NCBI GenBank assembly: GCA_026929865.2
Contig: CM049405.1
Coordinates: forward strand, 6,057,501-6,121,500
Origin: Hyperoplus lanceolatus
Lineage: Eukaryota; Chordata; Actinopteri; Uranoscopiformes; Ammodytidae
Direction: 5' to 3'
DNA: 64,000 nucleotides
Positions 1 through 41,072 of the stretch are shown piece after piece. Position 1 is the first letter of the stretch. The number at the start of each line of letters is the position of its first letter. Under the pieces are notes generated by a model. The model made no database searches. It had not been told where the DNA came from and saw nothing but the letters and a program-made list of their open reading frames with translations. The position numbers were made by a program, and so were the translations under genes.

Positions 1-830
1 GCAGCCCATGTTGATTACTGGAATTTGCACTGAACCAGGAAGACGGACTCTGACTAACCCGATCAAGTTACAGAAACTGACAGTGAGACGACTTCCGCTT
101 CTTTCAAACTCCTTTCAAATTAAAAGCCAGACTCAAAAGCTTCCTCAATTGAGAGAAAGAAAAGAAAGGGTAGATGACTTTTTTTTTTACAACAACAGTA
201 TTTATATTTGTATTATGATAATTATTCCTTATGTTTTATTATAATAAATGCTAGTAGAATAACAAATGGGATTTGTTCTACTTTGTTCTTATTTTGTAAT
301 ATTTTCAAAGCAAAACCCTGGTTTACTGATAGCCATGCATGTTTGGAGGGGGAATTATTCAGCAAAGTTGTGAATGTTGTGATTGTTTTTGCCTAACTAT
401 TTTCGTTTTAAAGTTGCATCAAACCTTACTATGTAGACATTAAATTAAAAGTCTAATTTAATTCAGAAATTATCATTTAAACCCAACTCTGCAACATTAA
501 GTTGGATGTATCAATTTGGAGACACCATCATATTTTCAATTTATCATATTGTCTTATATATGAATAGTTTGTCTCTGTTTTAATCTCTTACTTTTGTACC
601 GTTTGAATGCACGACCCTTTGGTGTTGCTATACTATTATTGCTTGAGTAAAAAACATACTTCTACCATTTAAACATACTTCTACCATTTTTTTTAATATT
701 ATGATTGTAAGAATTAGTTTAGAGTGAATGCTGCATCTGGTTTTCCAACTTACACGTTAGGACCTTTATTTTGACAACGTAAGCAGACCGGAAGCTAAGA
801 CTGTTGTACTCTGAGCTTTACACTAATATT
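1..830. other. Upstream flank, possible 3' end of another gene
   Basis: No gene is recognised here. In frame 1 the first bases read a short open tail (AAHVDYWNLH then stop at 31-33), followed by AT-rich sequence with an AATAAA at about 243-248. This would suit the last codons and 3' UTR of a plus-strand neighbour, but eleven codons are too few to identify anything. From 250 to 830 I see only AT-rich sequence without repeats or an open frame worth naming. Confidence 0.2.
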
Positions 831-952
831 ATCTGGACGACGCAGTTGGCAGTGAAAGCTCTGTTTATTTCTGCACTATCTCTCATGCAAAAACGAATCT
901 CCACTTTATAATCTCTGACAACTATCGCAGAAGCATCGCCTGCATGTTTACA
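831..952 (+). promoter_or_regulatory. Candidate non-coding first exon of parp4
   Basis: The coding start at 1537 lies only 2 nt after a splice acceptor (AG at 1533-1534), so an upstream non-coding exon must exist. The best nearby donor is the GTAAGTG at 953. No TATA box is obvious, and the 5' limit given is arbitrary. This is inference from splice logic only. Confidence 0.3.
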
Positions 953-1536
953 GTAAGTGAACCTCAATGGCTTTATTCACCCAGACGTTGCAACGACATA
1001 TCGGCCTCTTGCTATTTTTTGTCAAATGTTTACCAAGAGCTAAGCGTGTTTTTACTGAATAAACACACTGTCATAGGCCACACATGGCATTTTTGCTTCA
1101 CTATGACTCTATTTGTTTGTTAATTGTTCAATTCCGATTGTTTTGCGTGTTTTATTTGTTTCCGTAGTCGTAAAATGTGTACGTCATGTCAAAAAGTAAT
1201 TCGAAAGTCATCTAAAGTAAACGAATGCAGTTTCCACTGCTTCCACACGATACGCGATAAGTTAAAGTTGTATTTAATCGTTGTGCAACATTAGCTTTTT
1301 TGTTTTGTTTTACAGCGTATTTTGAGAATTTGCTTTCGCGTTGGTTTACCAGAAATTAAAGTGGGTGTGTCTATCTGTTTATGTGCGTGAGTGCGCGTGT
1401 GTGTTTCTGATTTACGTGACTTTTGGGGACACAAGCAAGACGTAAGAGCAGATGATTGGGGGACAGATTGTTCAATGGGGACCCCAATTGCTTGAAGGAT
1501 ATTTGACCCATGTGGATGTGTCCAGTATTTACAGGC

Positions 1537-29842
<28,306 letters not shown>

Positions 29843-30923
29843 GCAGGACAACACTTGGGTTCATTGAGAGGCGCTTTGTTCCTATTAGGGAAATAGGAGA
29901 GAAATGTTAGACCTGCTTGTCTTTTTCTTTTCGGGGGGGGGATGAAATGGGACAGAGAGGGAATGACATGCAGAGAACTGACCACGGGTTGGATTCGAAC
30001 AGGGGTCTGCTGCGAGGCCTGAGCCTCTATGGTGGGGGTGGGGGCTCTAACCACTACACCACAAGCGCCCCCCGACCTGTTTGCTTCTTTAAGGGGATGA
30101 GATTATCTTCTTCATTTATTTTTGCATATATAGTATATATATCATACACACTTGTATTTGCCTTACCTAAATCCCTTTGTAACTGTGTCTGATAGTTTAT
30201 TAAGGCGAACCACTGCAGGTGAATAGGGTTGCAGATGCAGCTGGCTTTTTTTTAATGCAAGAAATTCAGTTTACTTAATAACAGGGGTTTAAAATTTCCC
30301 CAGCCCGATTTATCCTGGGTGAAAACTCTTTTTTTAATAATGCATATGGGTTTCTAATCGTCTTTTTATAAGTACATGTCTATACCAAAGCCTCTAGAAG
30401 TTGAATTATCGCTGTCAGGGCCGACCAACAGGATAAAAATAATGATCATGACCAGTAGCAATGCGTTCACGTTCTCAACAATTCCATCCAAAATCCAACT
30501 ACAACTGAAAGAAATAGAGCTTCTTTTAGAAATAAAAAAATAAGTGAGTTTTGATTTGATTTGATTTTGTTGGCCCTCTGAAATAGACATACAATTAATT
30601 TCCAAAATAAGTTGAAATTAGTTGCAAAATCTGATTATTGCCATGCTTCATGTTTATGCATTGTGTTGTCTGATTACAGAGTGCATGATTTTATACTGTG
30701 TGTTTGAAAGTTGTTCTGTTGTTGCACCTCGATGACTTTACTGTAGGCTGCTGGTTCAAAAGATAAAATGCAAACATACTTAAATAGAGTAAAAATATAA
30801 TCAAATGGAATGAAAAGATATTCTATGTGGTAATTTAAAGGACATACATCATGTTGAATCCACACAGTCATTATTGTCTGTCGCTCATTTGCATGTTTTG
30901 TATTGACCTGAAACAACAATAAA
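29843..30923 (+). terminator. parp4: parp4 3' UTR with candidate poly(A) signal
   Basis: After the stop the sequence contains a degenerate tRNA-derived SINE (about 29920-30072) and AT-rich DNA. An AATAAA at 30918-30923 followed by A10 is the best poly(A) signal. The extent of the UTR is inferred; an earlier unrecognised signal is possible. Confidence 0.4.
29920..30072 (-). repeat. tRNA-derived SINE relic in the parp4 3' UTR
   Basis: GGGATGAAATGGGACAGAGA, then GGTTGGATTCGAAC and TCTAACCACTACACCACAAG match the SINE family at 7741-7942 and 39905-40086. It lies directly after the stop codon, so it may be transcribed as part of the UTR. Confidence 0.65.
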
Positions 30924-31602
30924 AAAAAAAGCTTGCAACACATGCCATTGCTGTTTTTTTATCACGTTTTTATATACAGTATTTTGTCTGGTTTCATTCT
31001 GTTAAATGCTACACTCAAATCGTTTCAAACATCCAGGGTGACAAAACTTAACAAGATACATATCTAGAAAATATTGGGCATGCATTATATACGTTTTCTC
31101 AGTATTCCGTTTAAGGAAGTTAAAAGACAAATTGTGTTTTGAGATAAAAAAAACCTTTATCACGTTTGTTGAAAAAGTTATACACAACACATGTGTGCTA
31201 TTAGGCCTTTGTGTGACTTGTTGTTCATGTCTTATGGTTATTGTAACTGATGTTATTTTCAAGAACAGAATTCAAATCGTTTCAATAGTTCCTTAAATGC
31301 CTGAAGATTTTCTCTTGTGTTTATTATCATTATAATAAATTGATTCAGTTAGTAAGTGTTTCAAAATGAAAAAAAAAAATCAATTATCTTAATGCTGCTA
31401 TGTGTCAGAATCTGAAAGTAAAAACTTCTCCATATTCATTAAGGTTATTTGGCATGATCGGATGTATTTCCAAAATAAAACGCTCAATGGACATGCATTT
31501 GCATTTTGGAGGAAGGGGGAGCACATTTGTGTGGAAAGAGTCAAGACAGAAAATATTGTCAGTAATGTACTGTATATCTCAGCCTGGTTTTGTTTTTACT
31601 TC

Positions 31603-31668
31603 TGAATGTGGAGAAGCAGGAGAAAGACAAGCTGCTCCACACCATCTTCTGTACAAATAATTTAATCA
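31603..31668 (+). pseudogene. Relic of parp4 penultimate exon, upstream of lectin A
   Basis: GTGGAGAAGCAGGAGAAAGA, CAAGCTGCTCCACACC and ATCTTCTG match the VEKLEEGKLLRTLF part of parp4 exon 29024-29156. It lies about 100 bp upstream of the lectin A coding start. No open frame is kept. Confidence 0.75.
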
Positions 31669-31770
31669 GTTCTGAAACCTGTGACTTCCTCATAAGTTAA
31701 AGCAATGAGACATTGAAACCAAAAGGAGTATCTTCCTTTACATGTATTGCAGTCTGTGCTGCAAAGAGCG

Positions 31771-32310
31771 ATGGAAGAAGAAATCTATACCAATGTTGAA
31801 CTTGCAACTAAGCCTGTCAATCCAAGACTTTCAACAAATCATACAGGTGAGAGACTTCAGTGAGACAGAGAGGCTGATCATCTGTTGTGTCTCGGGTTGT
31901 ATAAAGTGTCTTTTTTTCAGGTCCCATACGTTCGAGGAGGCGATTTCATGGAGCTGTTGTTCTGTGCCTGGGGCTGCTGAGTGTTTGCCTGCTGGCTGGG
32001 CTCGTCGGCCTGGCCGTCCACTGTATGTTTGACTTCACGCTCTTACTGTCTTATTTTTTTGTCAATATAAAACCTAACTAAAAATATAAACATGCATGTT
32101 TAAACATCCAAGCAGTGAGGCCACGTAAGTAGTACTCTGTATTAACACACACTCAAGCAGATGTCATGTCTATCTGTTGGCAGTTAAATATTGTAAAATG
32201 TAACTTGATTTCTGAACATTTTGACTTCTTTAAGTCTAGTTACTGTTCTTGTATGACTTGGATAAAAAAGGTATTTTGTGTTCAGGGGACATAATAGAAG
32301 ATTAATGATG

Positions 32311-32382
<72 letters not shown>

Positions 32383-32392
32383 GTTGTTGTTG

Positions 32393-32423
<31 letters not shown>

Positions 32424-35400
32424 ATTAGTAGTAGTAGTAGAAGTAGTAGTAGTAGTAGTAGTATTAGTATTATAATAATTATAATAATTATTATAATAAT
32501 AACACAAGACAAACATTAAATAAGATCACATTTAATTCAAGTCAGAGGATATAACATATTAGTAACTCCTTTATAGACATGCTATAGTAGTACACGTCTA
32601 CCTCACGTGAACATCATTGGGTGCTGTGTCTAATTATTTAGTATTTGATTCTGAGATGATGACATTAACATATAGTCTAGATGGGTCCACGTGCATAGGG
32701 TGGCTTTTTTTTGCAACCTGTTTTTTTCTAATCCTTGAAGTGTCTATTTTAAGATTCCGCCAGGTAACAGGCTGAAATAATGGGTATTGTGGTTTATTTT
32801 TAATAGTTTATTACACGTTTACCAATTTCGAAAATGAAAACAGCAAAATAAAAGAAAGCATAGCTTTTGAAGAAAAAAACATACAGAGGCAAATTAACAA
32901 ATTTTTCCATATAGTTCTGACTCAAGAAATTCAGTAAAAATAGTTATTTTTAACATTCAAGTACATTTTCACTGTTTTCTGGACAAAAACAGCGAAAAAA
33001 CAGCAAAAGATAATTTATTACATCTATATTTTTTTTATTAAATATACTAATAAATGTAGTAACATTTTAACTGTTTAGCAGTTCCTAACTATTTAACTAA
33101 CTATCTAACCTAAAATTTTAATAAGAACTACATATTCGTACTTCCTACAGTCCAGGGAATAGGTATATGTAATTCAAATTAAGGGTGTATTCACACATGC
33201 CGTGTTTAGTTCGGTTGAAACGAACCAGTGCACTCGCCTTCAGCATCTTTCAGCAGGTGTGAATACACAACCACTCGGGCGGACCAAACAAGCGACCGAG
33301 CCCAGCTGAAGAGGTGGTCTCGATGCTTCAAAACGAACTCTGCTGCAGTTCGTTTGTGGTGTGATTTGGCCGGACTCGATCCGACCCAATTGCAGGAAGC
33401 ACTGCGCCTTTGATTTCTTTCTTTTCTTTTTTTCTTTAATCTCCATCAGCTTCACATTATGGGAAAGTGTTGTTGTCGCCGTTGTTAGGAAGATTAGTTG
33501 TGGTTTGACCGGGAGCCCCGAGCGAAAATATTACAGTTGATAATGACGCGTACACATGCTTATATGTTCAGCGATCAGATGGAGAGGGAGCGTCTCCCGC
33601 ACAGTGCCAACAGGTTCACCCTGCGCTTTGCATGAAGTGTGTGTTTTTATTTTTCTTCCCAACGTGACCGTCAATACAGTCCCTGTGTCAGTTTGGAACT
33701 GAACTGGCCGAACTGACACCCAGCTGATACACTGCTTAATCAGCTAGTGTCAGCTTGAGCCTATTCTTCTCTCGAGGCGCGTCCAACAGCAACAATACAG
33801 TAGGCTATACATTATGTTTCACATCGTAGGCTACAAGCACATAACGTGGCATTGACTTAGGGCACATATTATAACCATATGAAACAACAATAATTACATT
33901 TTCTTCTTCTTTATTTATAGGCTAGATGTAGGCCCTTTTATTATTTTTAACCCGTATTATATCAATGATATATTTCGCTGTCTGTCCAATGAATGAATGA
34001 CCTCAGATCACGTGTGGTTTTGCTTCGTAATGCTGGTTCGATTGCAAAAGAGGCAATATGAAAGTGGACCACACCAAACAAAAAAAATCTAAACTCTATT
34101 TGGTCTGGACCAAAGCAAGTGAACTAACGGACTTTCCATGTGTGAATACACCCTTAGAGTATTGGGCCTGCCATATAGTCCAGCAGATAGGAATTGTGCT
34201 TTTGATGATACAAATATGAGCTTTGGCACACTGTTAGAGCATGCCTTAAGGAAGATTTTTGACTATAGGGCCATCACCAATTTTTCCTATGGCACCAGTG
34301 GCGGCCAAATGGCCGCCGACGGTTGTTATTTTACATGTAGCTTAGCTTCTAGACCACCTAGGATCTTGGTTCTGGTGGCTAATCCTACATTGTTAAAGAT
34401 GAGGAACACAGTGGCACTATTTAAAACATGCTGGGAACTACTGAAGTACATGTACATGGTATTCAGGGAACAAAATGATGATAAAACCATTGAATATTAG
34501 CGGAATTTTACATATTTTCCAGTATCAGGCAAGGTAAGTCGCTAGCAGAAACTTATACTCACATAAAGATTTATGTAACACCCCAAAACATTTGCATGAA
34601 CATCAATTGAAAATAAAAAAATGGACCTAATCCTACTTTTACAAGAATGAGGAATGCAGAGGTTATATGGACAATATGCTAATAACTACATACGAACATA
34701 TATGGCATACAAGGAATTCAATAACTATACAATAATTGAGAGATTTATAATTATTTTTGAAAAAACAGCCCACATCAGTGGCAGAGGGCATTCCGCTGTC
34801 CACTGCACCCCTTTTGCATCCACAGCAGAGAAGTTCACAACAGGCCTGTATCGATCCTGGTATTGCGGCCCAGTGAAGTTCCCATCCACCTGTGGCCTTC
34901 TTGGACTTGCCTGATGCAGTTACCTCTGCTCTCCCATGTGACTGTAGTGACATTTGAGAAACATTTCTGGTGGGTTCAGCGTATGGTGGAGTGGTGGGGC
35001 TAGAACTAGTACATTGTCCTCAAGTAGCATAGTGCATTGAGGGACCATGGCCAAACTATTCAAGGTGGTGGATCCTAATGAGCAAGAATGATCAGAATGC
35101 CTGGCCAATAACCTGGAACAAATGTGTTCCGTTTCAGGAAGACACAAATGATATGCTAAAATGTCCATCTAATTTTGCATGTGGCACAAACCCCCTACTT
35201 GACTTAATAAATGTGTCTCTTGCTTGGTCTATACTATGTGTCCTTACGATGTTCAGATGCAGAACTCTCTGCTCTTAAAGCTGCGGTGACTGAAGAGAGA
35301 GACCTGCTGAATGCCCGCCTCCTCAACATGACTAGAGAGTTGAATATACTGAGTAAGTAGCCTTGTGTGAGTGTACTCTGTAAATTGTAAATGGACTCCA

Positions 35401-38400
35401 CTCATATATCACTTTTCCCTGGTTTTTCACAGACCCAAAGCGCTTTACATTTTTTTGTACACATTCACCCATTCACACACACATTCATACACCAATTTAT
35501 AGCAGCAGCTACCACGTAGGGGCCAAGCTTACTAACAGGAGCAATTTGGGGTTCAGTGTCTTGCCCAGGGACACTTTGACATTATAGCGGGGAGGCGGGG
35601 GATCGAGCGACTGACCCTGCACACCGGTGGATGACAGCCCTACCTCCGTCAAAGCTGCCCTACTTTGTGTATCTCTGCCTTGTGTTAATTGACCAATAAA
35701 GCAACTTAACTTAAAGACCTACTTCACCGGTGGGAATATAAAGGTCCTATCCTAGCCTGAGAAAAGGCAGAAAGAGTGTTTTATGGTCTCACTGTCTAAC
35801 CCTACATTTTGCTTACTGTGACATCACAGTAAGAAAAATGTAGGGTTAGGATTAACAGGACAGCTGGGCCAAGGGAAGACTGAGGGAAGAAAAACCTAAT
35901 TCATTATAATATAATAGTGATTTTATAATGATAGAACGCCGGTTCCGTACGGGTGAAGTATTCCTTTAATTTACTTGTGTTAAAAAAGAAATGTTTTGAA
36001 AAAGGAAAAACAATTTTGTGGTGGAAAGGGAAGTTTGTCAAGGAAAGACTCTCTAATGTGAGTAAACTGTAAAAAACAGAAGGTGAGAGTAGGGGAGAGA
36101 TGAATAATGGAGTTTTGATTTTGATGATATCAACATCTGGTCTTTTGTTGTATCTGTGATCATATTAAAGTTTCTCTCTGTTCAGGTCAAATGGCTAAGA
36201 GATTTCATGGAGTGTTGTTCTGTGTCTGGGTCTGTGAGTTCTGTGTGTGGTGGTCCATACTGTGAGTCTAAATAAATTAGAATCGGATTTATGTATAGGA
36301 TGTGTTTAGTTTTAATCTTATCTGATTTTCTTTATCCAGTATATAATATTGTGTTAATATAAAATAAATCAACATCATATTTAGATGGTGTTGAATTGTG
36401 TTGAGAGAGATGTGGTAAATAAAAATTGTATTAAGTATATAAAGTACATTTATAAATATCATCTGGTGTGTCTTGAATTATTTGGTATTGATTTGTTGAA
36501 ATTTATGTGTTTAATTGATGGATGATTTTATTTCTCTTTGTATTTAGGTGTTGGGATATGAGGTAATTTTTTATGATGTAGTTCTGAGAAAAAGGAGTCA
36601 ATATGAGGAGATTATAAGATAAAATAAAGTAAATTGGATCAAAAATTTTGGGTGAAAAATTTTCTGAGGAAAAAAAATAGAACAAATTGGTTGAGAATAT
36701 GTTTAGAAAGGTGTACAGTTGAGAAGGTATCTGAATTGAGAATCTGGTTGGCCCTGGGGAGAGTCAAAGATGTGCTGGTAGATGTCTGTGTAGGTTGAGA
36801 ATTGGTGGTCTTGGATTGGACCGAAACTGACCTGGAAGAAATCTGGCTGGCTAAGGATGGTAGCGGAAAACTGGGGAGCAAATCATGGTTGGCTTGGTTG
36901 ATAGTGGTATTGGTTGGCCCTAGGTTGACAGAATCCATGGTTTGGCTGGGTTGGTGCTGACTGGATAGCAAATTGTCCTTGGCCTAAGGATGGTAGCGGA
37001 AAATGGTTAGCCTGGCTTGGGTTGGTAATCGGAGATGGTTGGCCTTGGGTTTGTAGCAGAATCCTGGTGGCTTGGGTTGGTAGCAGAATCCTGGTTGGTA
37101 GAAAATCTGGTTGGTAGTGAAAAATGGCTGGAGGGAAACTGGTTGGCCTTGGGTTGGTAGCTAAACCTGATTGGTTGGGTTGGTAGTGGAAACTGGTGGC
37201 TGGTTGGGTTGGTAGTGGAAACTGGCCTGGACAGCATTCTGGTTGGCTGGGGATAGTAGCAGAAAACTGGTTAGCCCACGACTTGGGTTTGTGGAGAATC
37301 TGGTTGGTTGGGTTGTAGCTGGAAACATAGCCTGGTAGAAGAGTCTGGCTTGGATTAGGGATGGTAGCAGAAAACTGGTTGGACTGGGACTTCGGTTGGT
37401 AGTCGGAGACCAGGTTGGCCTTGGGTTAGTATCCGGAAACATGGCTGGTAGAGAATCCTGGTTGGCCCTGGGGATCATAGTGAAAACTGGTTGCCCACCT
37501 TGGGTTGTATCAGAGATTGGTTGGCCTTGGGTTGGTAGGGAAACCTGGTTGGCCCTGCCTCTCATTTTCCTAGGAGGTTAAAGGTCTTTGGTTGATTTTA
37601 TACTATCTGTCAATACTTTGTCAGCTGAGAGCTCCTCTCAAAGACTAGTGATGGGTAGGAGTGATGGGTTTCCTCCGTGACTGAGGGAGAGATGTGATAT
37701 GAATATGACACAAGGGAGAGACTTCTGAATGGTCATCAACATGACTATAGAAGTGAACAGACTGAGTAAGTATGGCCACCACAGCACAAACACACTCTTT
37801 CACATGAGCAATTATGGTGAAAATAGAAATAGATAATGTGGTTTTCTGTAATCTCAGTTCTGCAAAAGGTATCTAAAAGCAACATGTGTGGTTTAAGAAA
37901 TGTGGAACCTAATGGACACTACGCACAGCAGACATTTATCTGATCATAGCAATGAGAACACAGGACAGATTAGTACCACATCAGAGCAGTATTGCCTGAA
38001 CTTCCAACAATTCACCTTAGCATCTTATTTACAGCAAAAGTATGTTTAACATGACTTTGTCTTTCTAAGTCGGAAAAATCTTTTTTTAAATGGTTACAAG
38101 TTCCTCTCACATATCTCACTGAATAATTAGGATGTTAACATCCTGTCCATCATGATCTGGTCAGAACTTGTGAAACCTTGCAGGTTGTGATAGTTATTTT
38201 TGTATTTTTAAAATACACTTCCAAGACTGAAAAGGGGTTTTCATAGTCATCTCGATGAGGTATACTTTTCTTGTTAACTCATCAAATAGGCTACAATGAC
38301 TAGTTTTCCAACATGTATTTCATAGGATCCAACATAACAAGAATTAAACAGAAGATAAAAAGATGATAAAGACTGCTCTGTGTGTGCAACTTCATTAGGC

Positions 38401-40469
38401 AACAGGGTGACACCATGCCCCAACTAGTTTCATGTATCCTCAACAATCTTGGCTCTCCCCCTCCAGTATTTGTAAGAGAGATACAAAGCGATCATCTTTG
38501 GCCCATATTCTCGTCTTATTTGTTATAGTTTTATAGTTTCATTGTTTCTTACAGAGCCTTGTCCTGCAGGATGGATGAAGTTAATTCCTAGCTGTTATCG
38601 CCTCTCTGAAAAGTCTGATTCTTGGGACAATGCTAGAAAGGACTGCAGGTCCATGGGAGCTGATCTGGTGGTCATAGACAGCGCTGAAGAACAGGTACTG
38701 TGTGTGTGTGTTGATATATTCCTAAATTTTTCATTACATTTTTTTTTACAATAAGAGTACATTAATTAACTGTTTTTAGTTAATGCTATGAATGGTTAGT
38801 TAATATGCAGTTAATGTTCATTAAGCATTAACTAACTCTGAATGCTTATTTGTTAACGGTTAGTTAATGCTTTGTCAATGTTTTAAAGTATCAACTAACA
38901 GTTAATTAATGTACCCTTATTGTGAAGTGTTACCGGCATTTACTTGCTAAATGCTGGTTTAGCATGTTAGCATGCAAACATTTGTTAATTCGCACTTCCA
39001 ATCCAATACATCCAATAGTTCCATAAGAATGTCATGTTTGTTTTCATGAACCAAACTATTTGACAAAAGTAAATATTTGACCTGAAGCTCACACAACGGA
39101 TAAGTATAAATACAAGAACAAGAACTGAATTTCACCTTATAATAAAACACAAATACAGAATATCATTTTATGTTAATGAATCGATAATGTTTTATTAACA
39201 ATGTTTACATTGAACATCTTGAAAACATAGAAACTAAAGTATGAATTCTGTGATTTTCTGTTATTTCATTGAGCAGGAGTTCCTCTATAGCTTCACCAAA
39301 AAGAACAGTATGGCCTGGATTGGTTTGACTGACATAGTCGAGGAAGGGACCTGGAAATGGATCAATGGAGCTCCACTGTCTCTACAGTAAGCAGTCTGTG
39401 ATCATTTAAATCCGGTATAATAAAACATGCAACAACAATTTCTAAGTGTATTCACAACTGTTAAATTGAAATGTTTTGAGTGGACTCACAATATACAGTA
39501 TGATATACAGTATATGATGCCAGAGAACACTCTACCACTTAGTCCAAATATACAGTTTTTCATCTAGTTACACCAGCAGATGGTGCTTATAATCAGACTT
39601 GATACAACCCCAATTCCGAAATAGTTGGCTAGTTATGTAAAATGTGAATGGAACAGAATGTCATAATTTCCTGATCCTTTTTCGACATGTATTCAATATC
39701 AAACAGTACAAACACATTGTATGTATTGTTTATATGTTTAAACTGATAAAATGTCTTTTTTTGTAAATATACACAAATTTAAAATGTTGTGCCTGCAACA
39801 CGTTTCAAAAAAGTAGGGACAGGGGACCCTTTCTTTAACTACATGAGTAAGCGTTTGGGAACTGGGGACAGTAATTGTTGACCTTTTGAAAGAAAAATTA
39901 ATACCCATTCTTTTTTTTAAGATTTTTTTTTTTAGCATTTTTGCTTTTATTAGATAGGTTGGAGAGACAGATTTAAGTGGTGCAGAGAGGGGAGGCCATG
40001 CAGAGAGCTGACCCTGGCAGGATTTGAACCCGGATCTGATGCGGAGCTCGGGGGCGACGCTCTGACCACTGTGCCATGAGAGCCCCATTAATTCCCATTC
40101 TTGCTTGAAATACAACGTCAGATGCTCAACATCCAGGTTCTTTACATGACATTTTTGGGAATTGGGGTTGTAAATATATTCCAAAATACACAGGTACACA
40201 TCCCAGCATCACACTGAACAAAACCTTTTAAGTCATGTTACCAGATCCTGGTAAATAGCATAAGTAGGATGTGAGTGACCAGTTCAAACATTAACAGCCT
40301 TGTTTGTTGATCTGTTAGGTACTGGCGTGAAGCACAGCCTGATAATGGAGGAACTCCAGAATACGGGGAAGAGGACTGTGCCCATATCTATTATTGGGAA
40401 GGTTCAAATACATGGAATGATTTGTCTTGCAATAAACGCTTGAGAGGGATCTGTGAGAAAATGGTTTAG
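31771..40469 (+). CDS. Type II membrane C-type lectin A (CD209/ASGPR-like)
   Basis: Six exons: 31771-31846, 31921-32022, 35257-35352, 38555-38694, 39277-39386, 40319-40469; phases fit and give 224 residues. The short cytoplasmic tail starts MEEEIYTNVELATKP. Next come basic residues and the membrane span VVLCLGLLSVCLLAGLVGLA, a short coiled-coil neck (AVTEERDLLNARLLN), and the lectin domain from CPAGWMKLIPSCYRL. The domain has WIGLTD, QPDNGG and WND, the calcium-site set of galactose-type lectins, and ends in a CEKMV-like tail. A likely role is glycan binding at the surface of immune cells, inferred from the family. Between the neck and lectin exons the gene contains a broken second copy of its own membrane and neck exons (36.1-37.8 kb), so A may be a fusion of two tandem copies. 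Confidence 0.88.
32312..32468. repeat. Compound trinucleotide microsatellite
   Basis: (ATA)n, then (GTT)n, then (TAG)n in series in the second intron of lectin A. It gives long spurious open frames on both strands. Confidence 0.95.
32520..33180. other. Intron of lectin A, no feature seen
   Basis: AT-rich sequence without recognisable coding or repeat structure. Confidence 0.5.
33183..34153. mobile_element. Non-autonomous element with GGGTGTATTCACAC termini, 971 bp
   Basis: The left end GGGTGTATTCACACATG is an inverted repeat of the right end CATGTGTGAATACACCC, 17 of 17 bases. It is flanked by TTAA on the left and TTAG on the right, so a TTAA target with one later change is likely (Kolobok-like, tentative). 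A related fragment lies at about 62297-62460. No transposase frame was seen. Confidence 0.8.
34154..35256. other. Intron of lectin A, unrecognised sequence
   Basis: Open stretches exist at 34138-34500 (+) and 34663-34953 (-), but neither resembles a family I know and neither has splice or start context. The minus one contains a Cys-rich CELLCCGCKRG segment and might be a worn transposon fragment. Confidence 0.3.
35385..35662 (-). repeat. tRNA-type SINE, minus orientation
   Basis: On the minus strand it reads a tRNA-like head, then TGTCCCTGGGCAAGACACTG, AACCCCAAATTGCTCC and a TAAAGCGCTTTGGGTC tail, the standard body of a widespread fish SINE. It lies just after the neck exon of lectin A. Confidence 0.7.
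35711..35969. mobile_element. TTAA-flanked palindromic MITE, copy 3
   Basis: TTAAAGACCTACTTCACCGG at the left and, inverted, TTAAAGGAATACTTCACCCG at the right. The central hairpin is CTAACCCTACATTTTGC with its complement around TGTGACATCACA. This is the most complete copy in the window. Confidence 0.85.
36110..37790 (+). pseudogene. Deletion-riddled copy of the lectin membrane/neck region
   Basis: This block aligns end to end with 45190-47240 of lectin C: membrane exon relic at about 36186-36265, minisatellite at about 36650-37565, neck exon relic at about 37612-37766. Nearly all differences are short losses, for example GGTCAAATGGCTAAGAG for GGTCCAAATGGCTCTAAGAG. Neither relic exon keeps a frame. 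The flanks on both sides are ordinary. It is either a decayed partial gene or badly called long-read sequence. Confidence 0.75.
39905..40086 (-). repeat. tRNA-derived SINE, minus orientation
   Basis: A T-rich start, GCTTTTATTAGATAGGTTGG, then a tRNA-like end with GGATTTGAACCCGGATCTG. Same family as 7741-7942. It lies in the last intron of lectin A. Confidence 0.75.
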
Positions 40470-40949
40470 AATTGGTGCATAATTCTAAACCGTTAGAATT
40501 AATGAGGCTCACTCAGAATGGGTTTGAATCCGACCCGTGGACTCATTGATTGTCATTCCCCTCTCTGCCCCATTTCATTGCTGTCTCTCAGCATTTTCAA
40601 TAATGCATTTAGAATGCAACAAAAAAAAATCCAAGAAATTGTATTTGGTGCATAAAACGTTTTGAGATTAAAAGCTTGTGGGTAACTGTTTAGATACTGA
40701 ACAAAAAACATCTTGGCTCAGTTGATAGCAAGGACATTCATGAGAATTATATCATTTAGTTAATCCAAAAGGGTCTTGATTCTTCTTCACAAAACTGTCG
40801 AAAAAGAAACTTTCCAATATTGCAGTGATAGATTACACTTCTTGCTGACCAGACCACAGCATCTCCAATGAATGATCCTGAGTTACTTTAAATAGAAATC
40901 TGAGCCTCAAATATGCTACCAGGCTTCCAAAACGTTGCTGTTGACATTT

Positions 40950-41072
40950 TTGTCGCCATCACACATAGTGTTAAATGTCTGCTCCTGATCCCCAATTACT
41001 TGAAGGTATGGCTTACAGATTGCTTCTGCACTTGCTGCTGCTAGTTTGGTCAGTTCGCCTTTTGTCCTGGAT
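40950..41072 (-). pseudogene. Relic of CALHM-like last exon downstream of lectin A
   Basis: The minus strand reads KGELTKLAAASAEAICKPYL, then VIGDQEQTFNTMCDGD and NVNSNVLEAW. It is closely related to the functional exon at 61616-61978 but lacks the membrane segment upstream. The following intron homology continues to about 41400. Confidence 0.85.

Noticed and set aside
34138-34500. 120-codon plus-strand frame in the lectin A intron
   Set aside because: It starts inside the end of the transposon at 33183-34153, shows no known family and has no splice signals in context.
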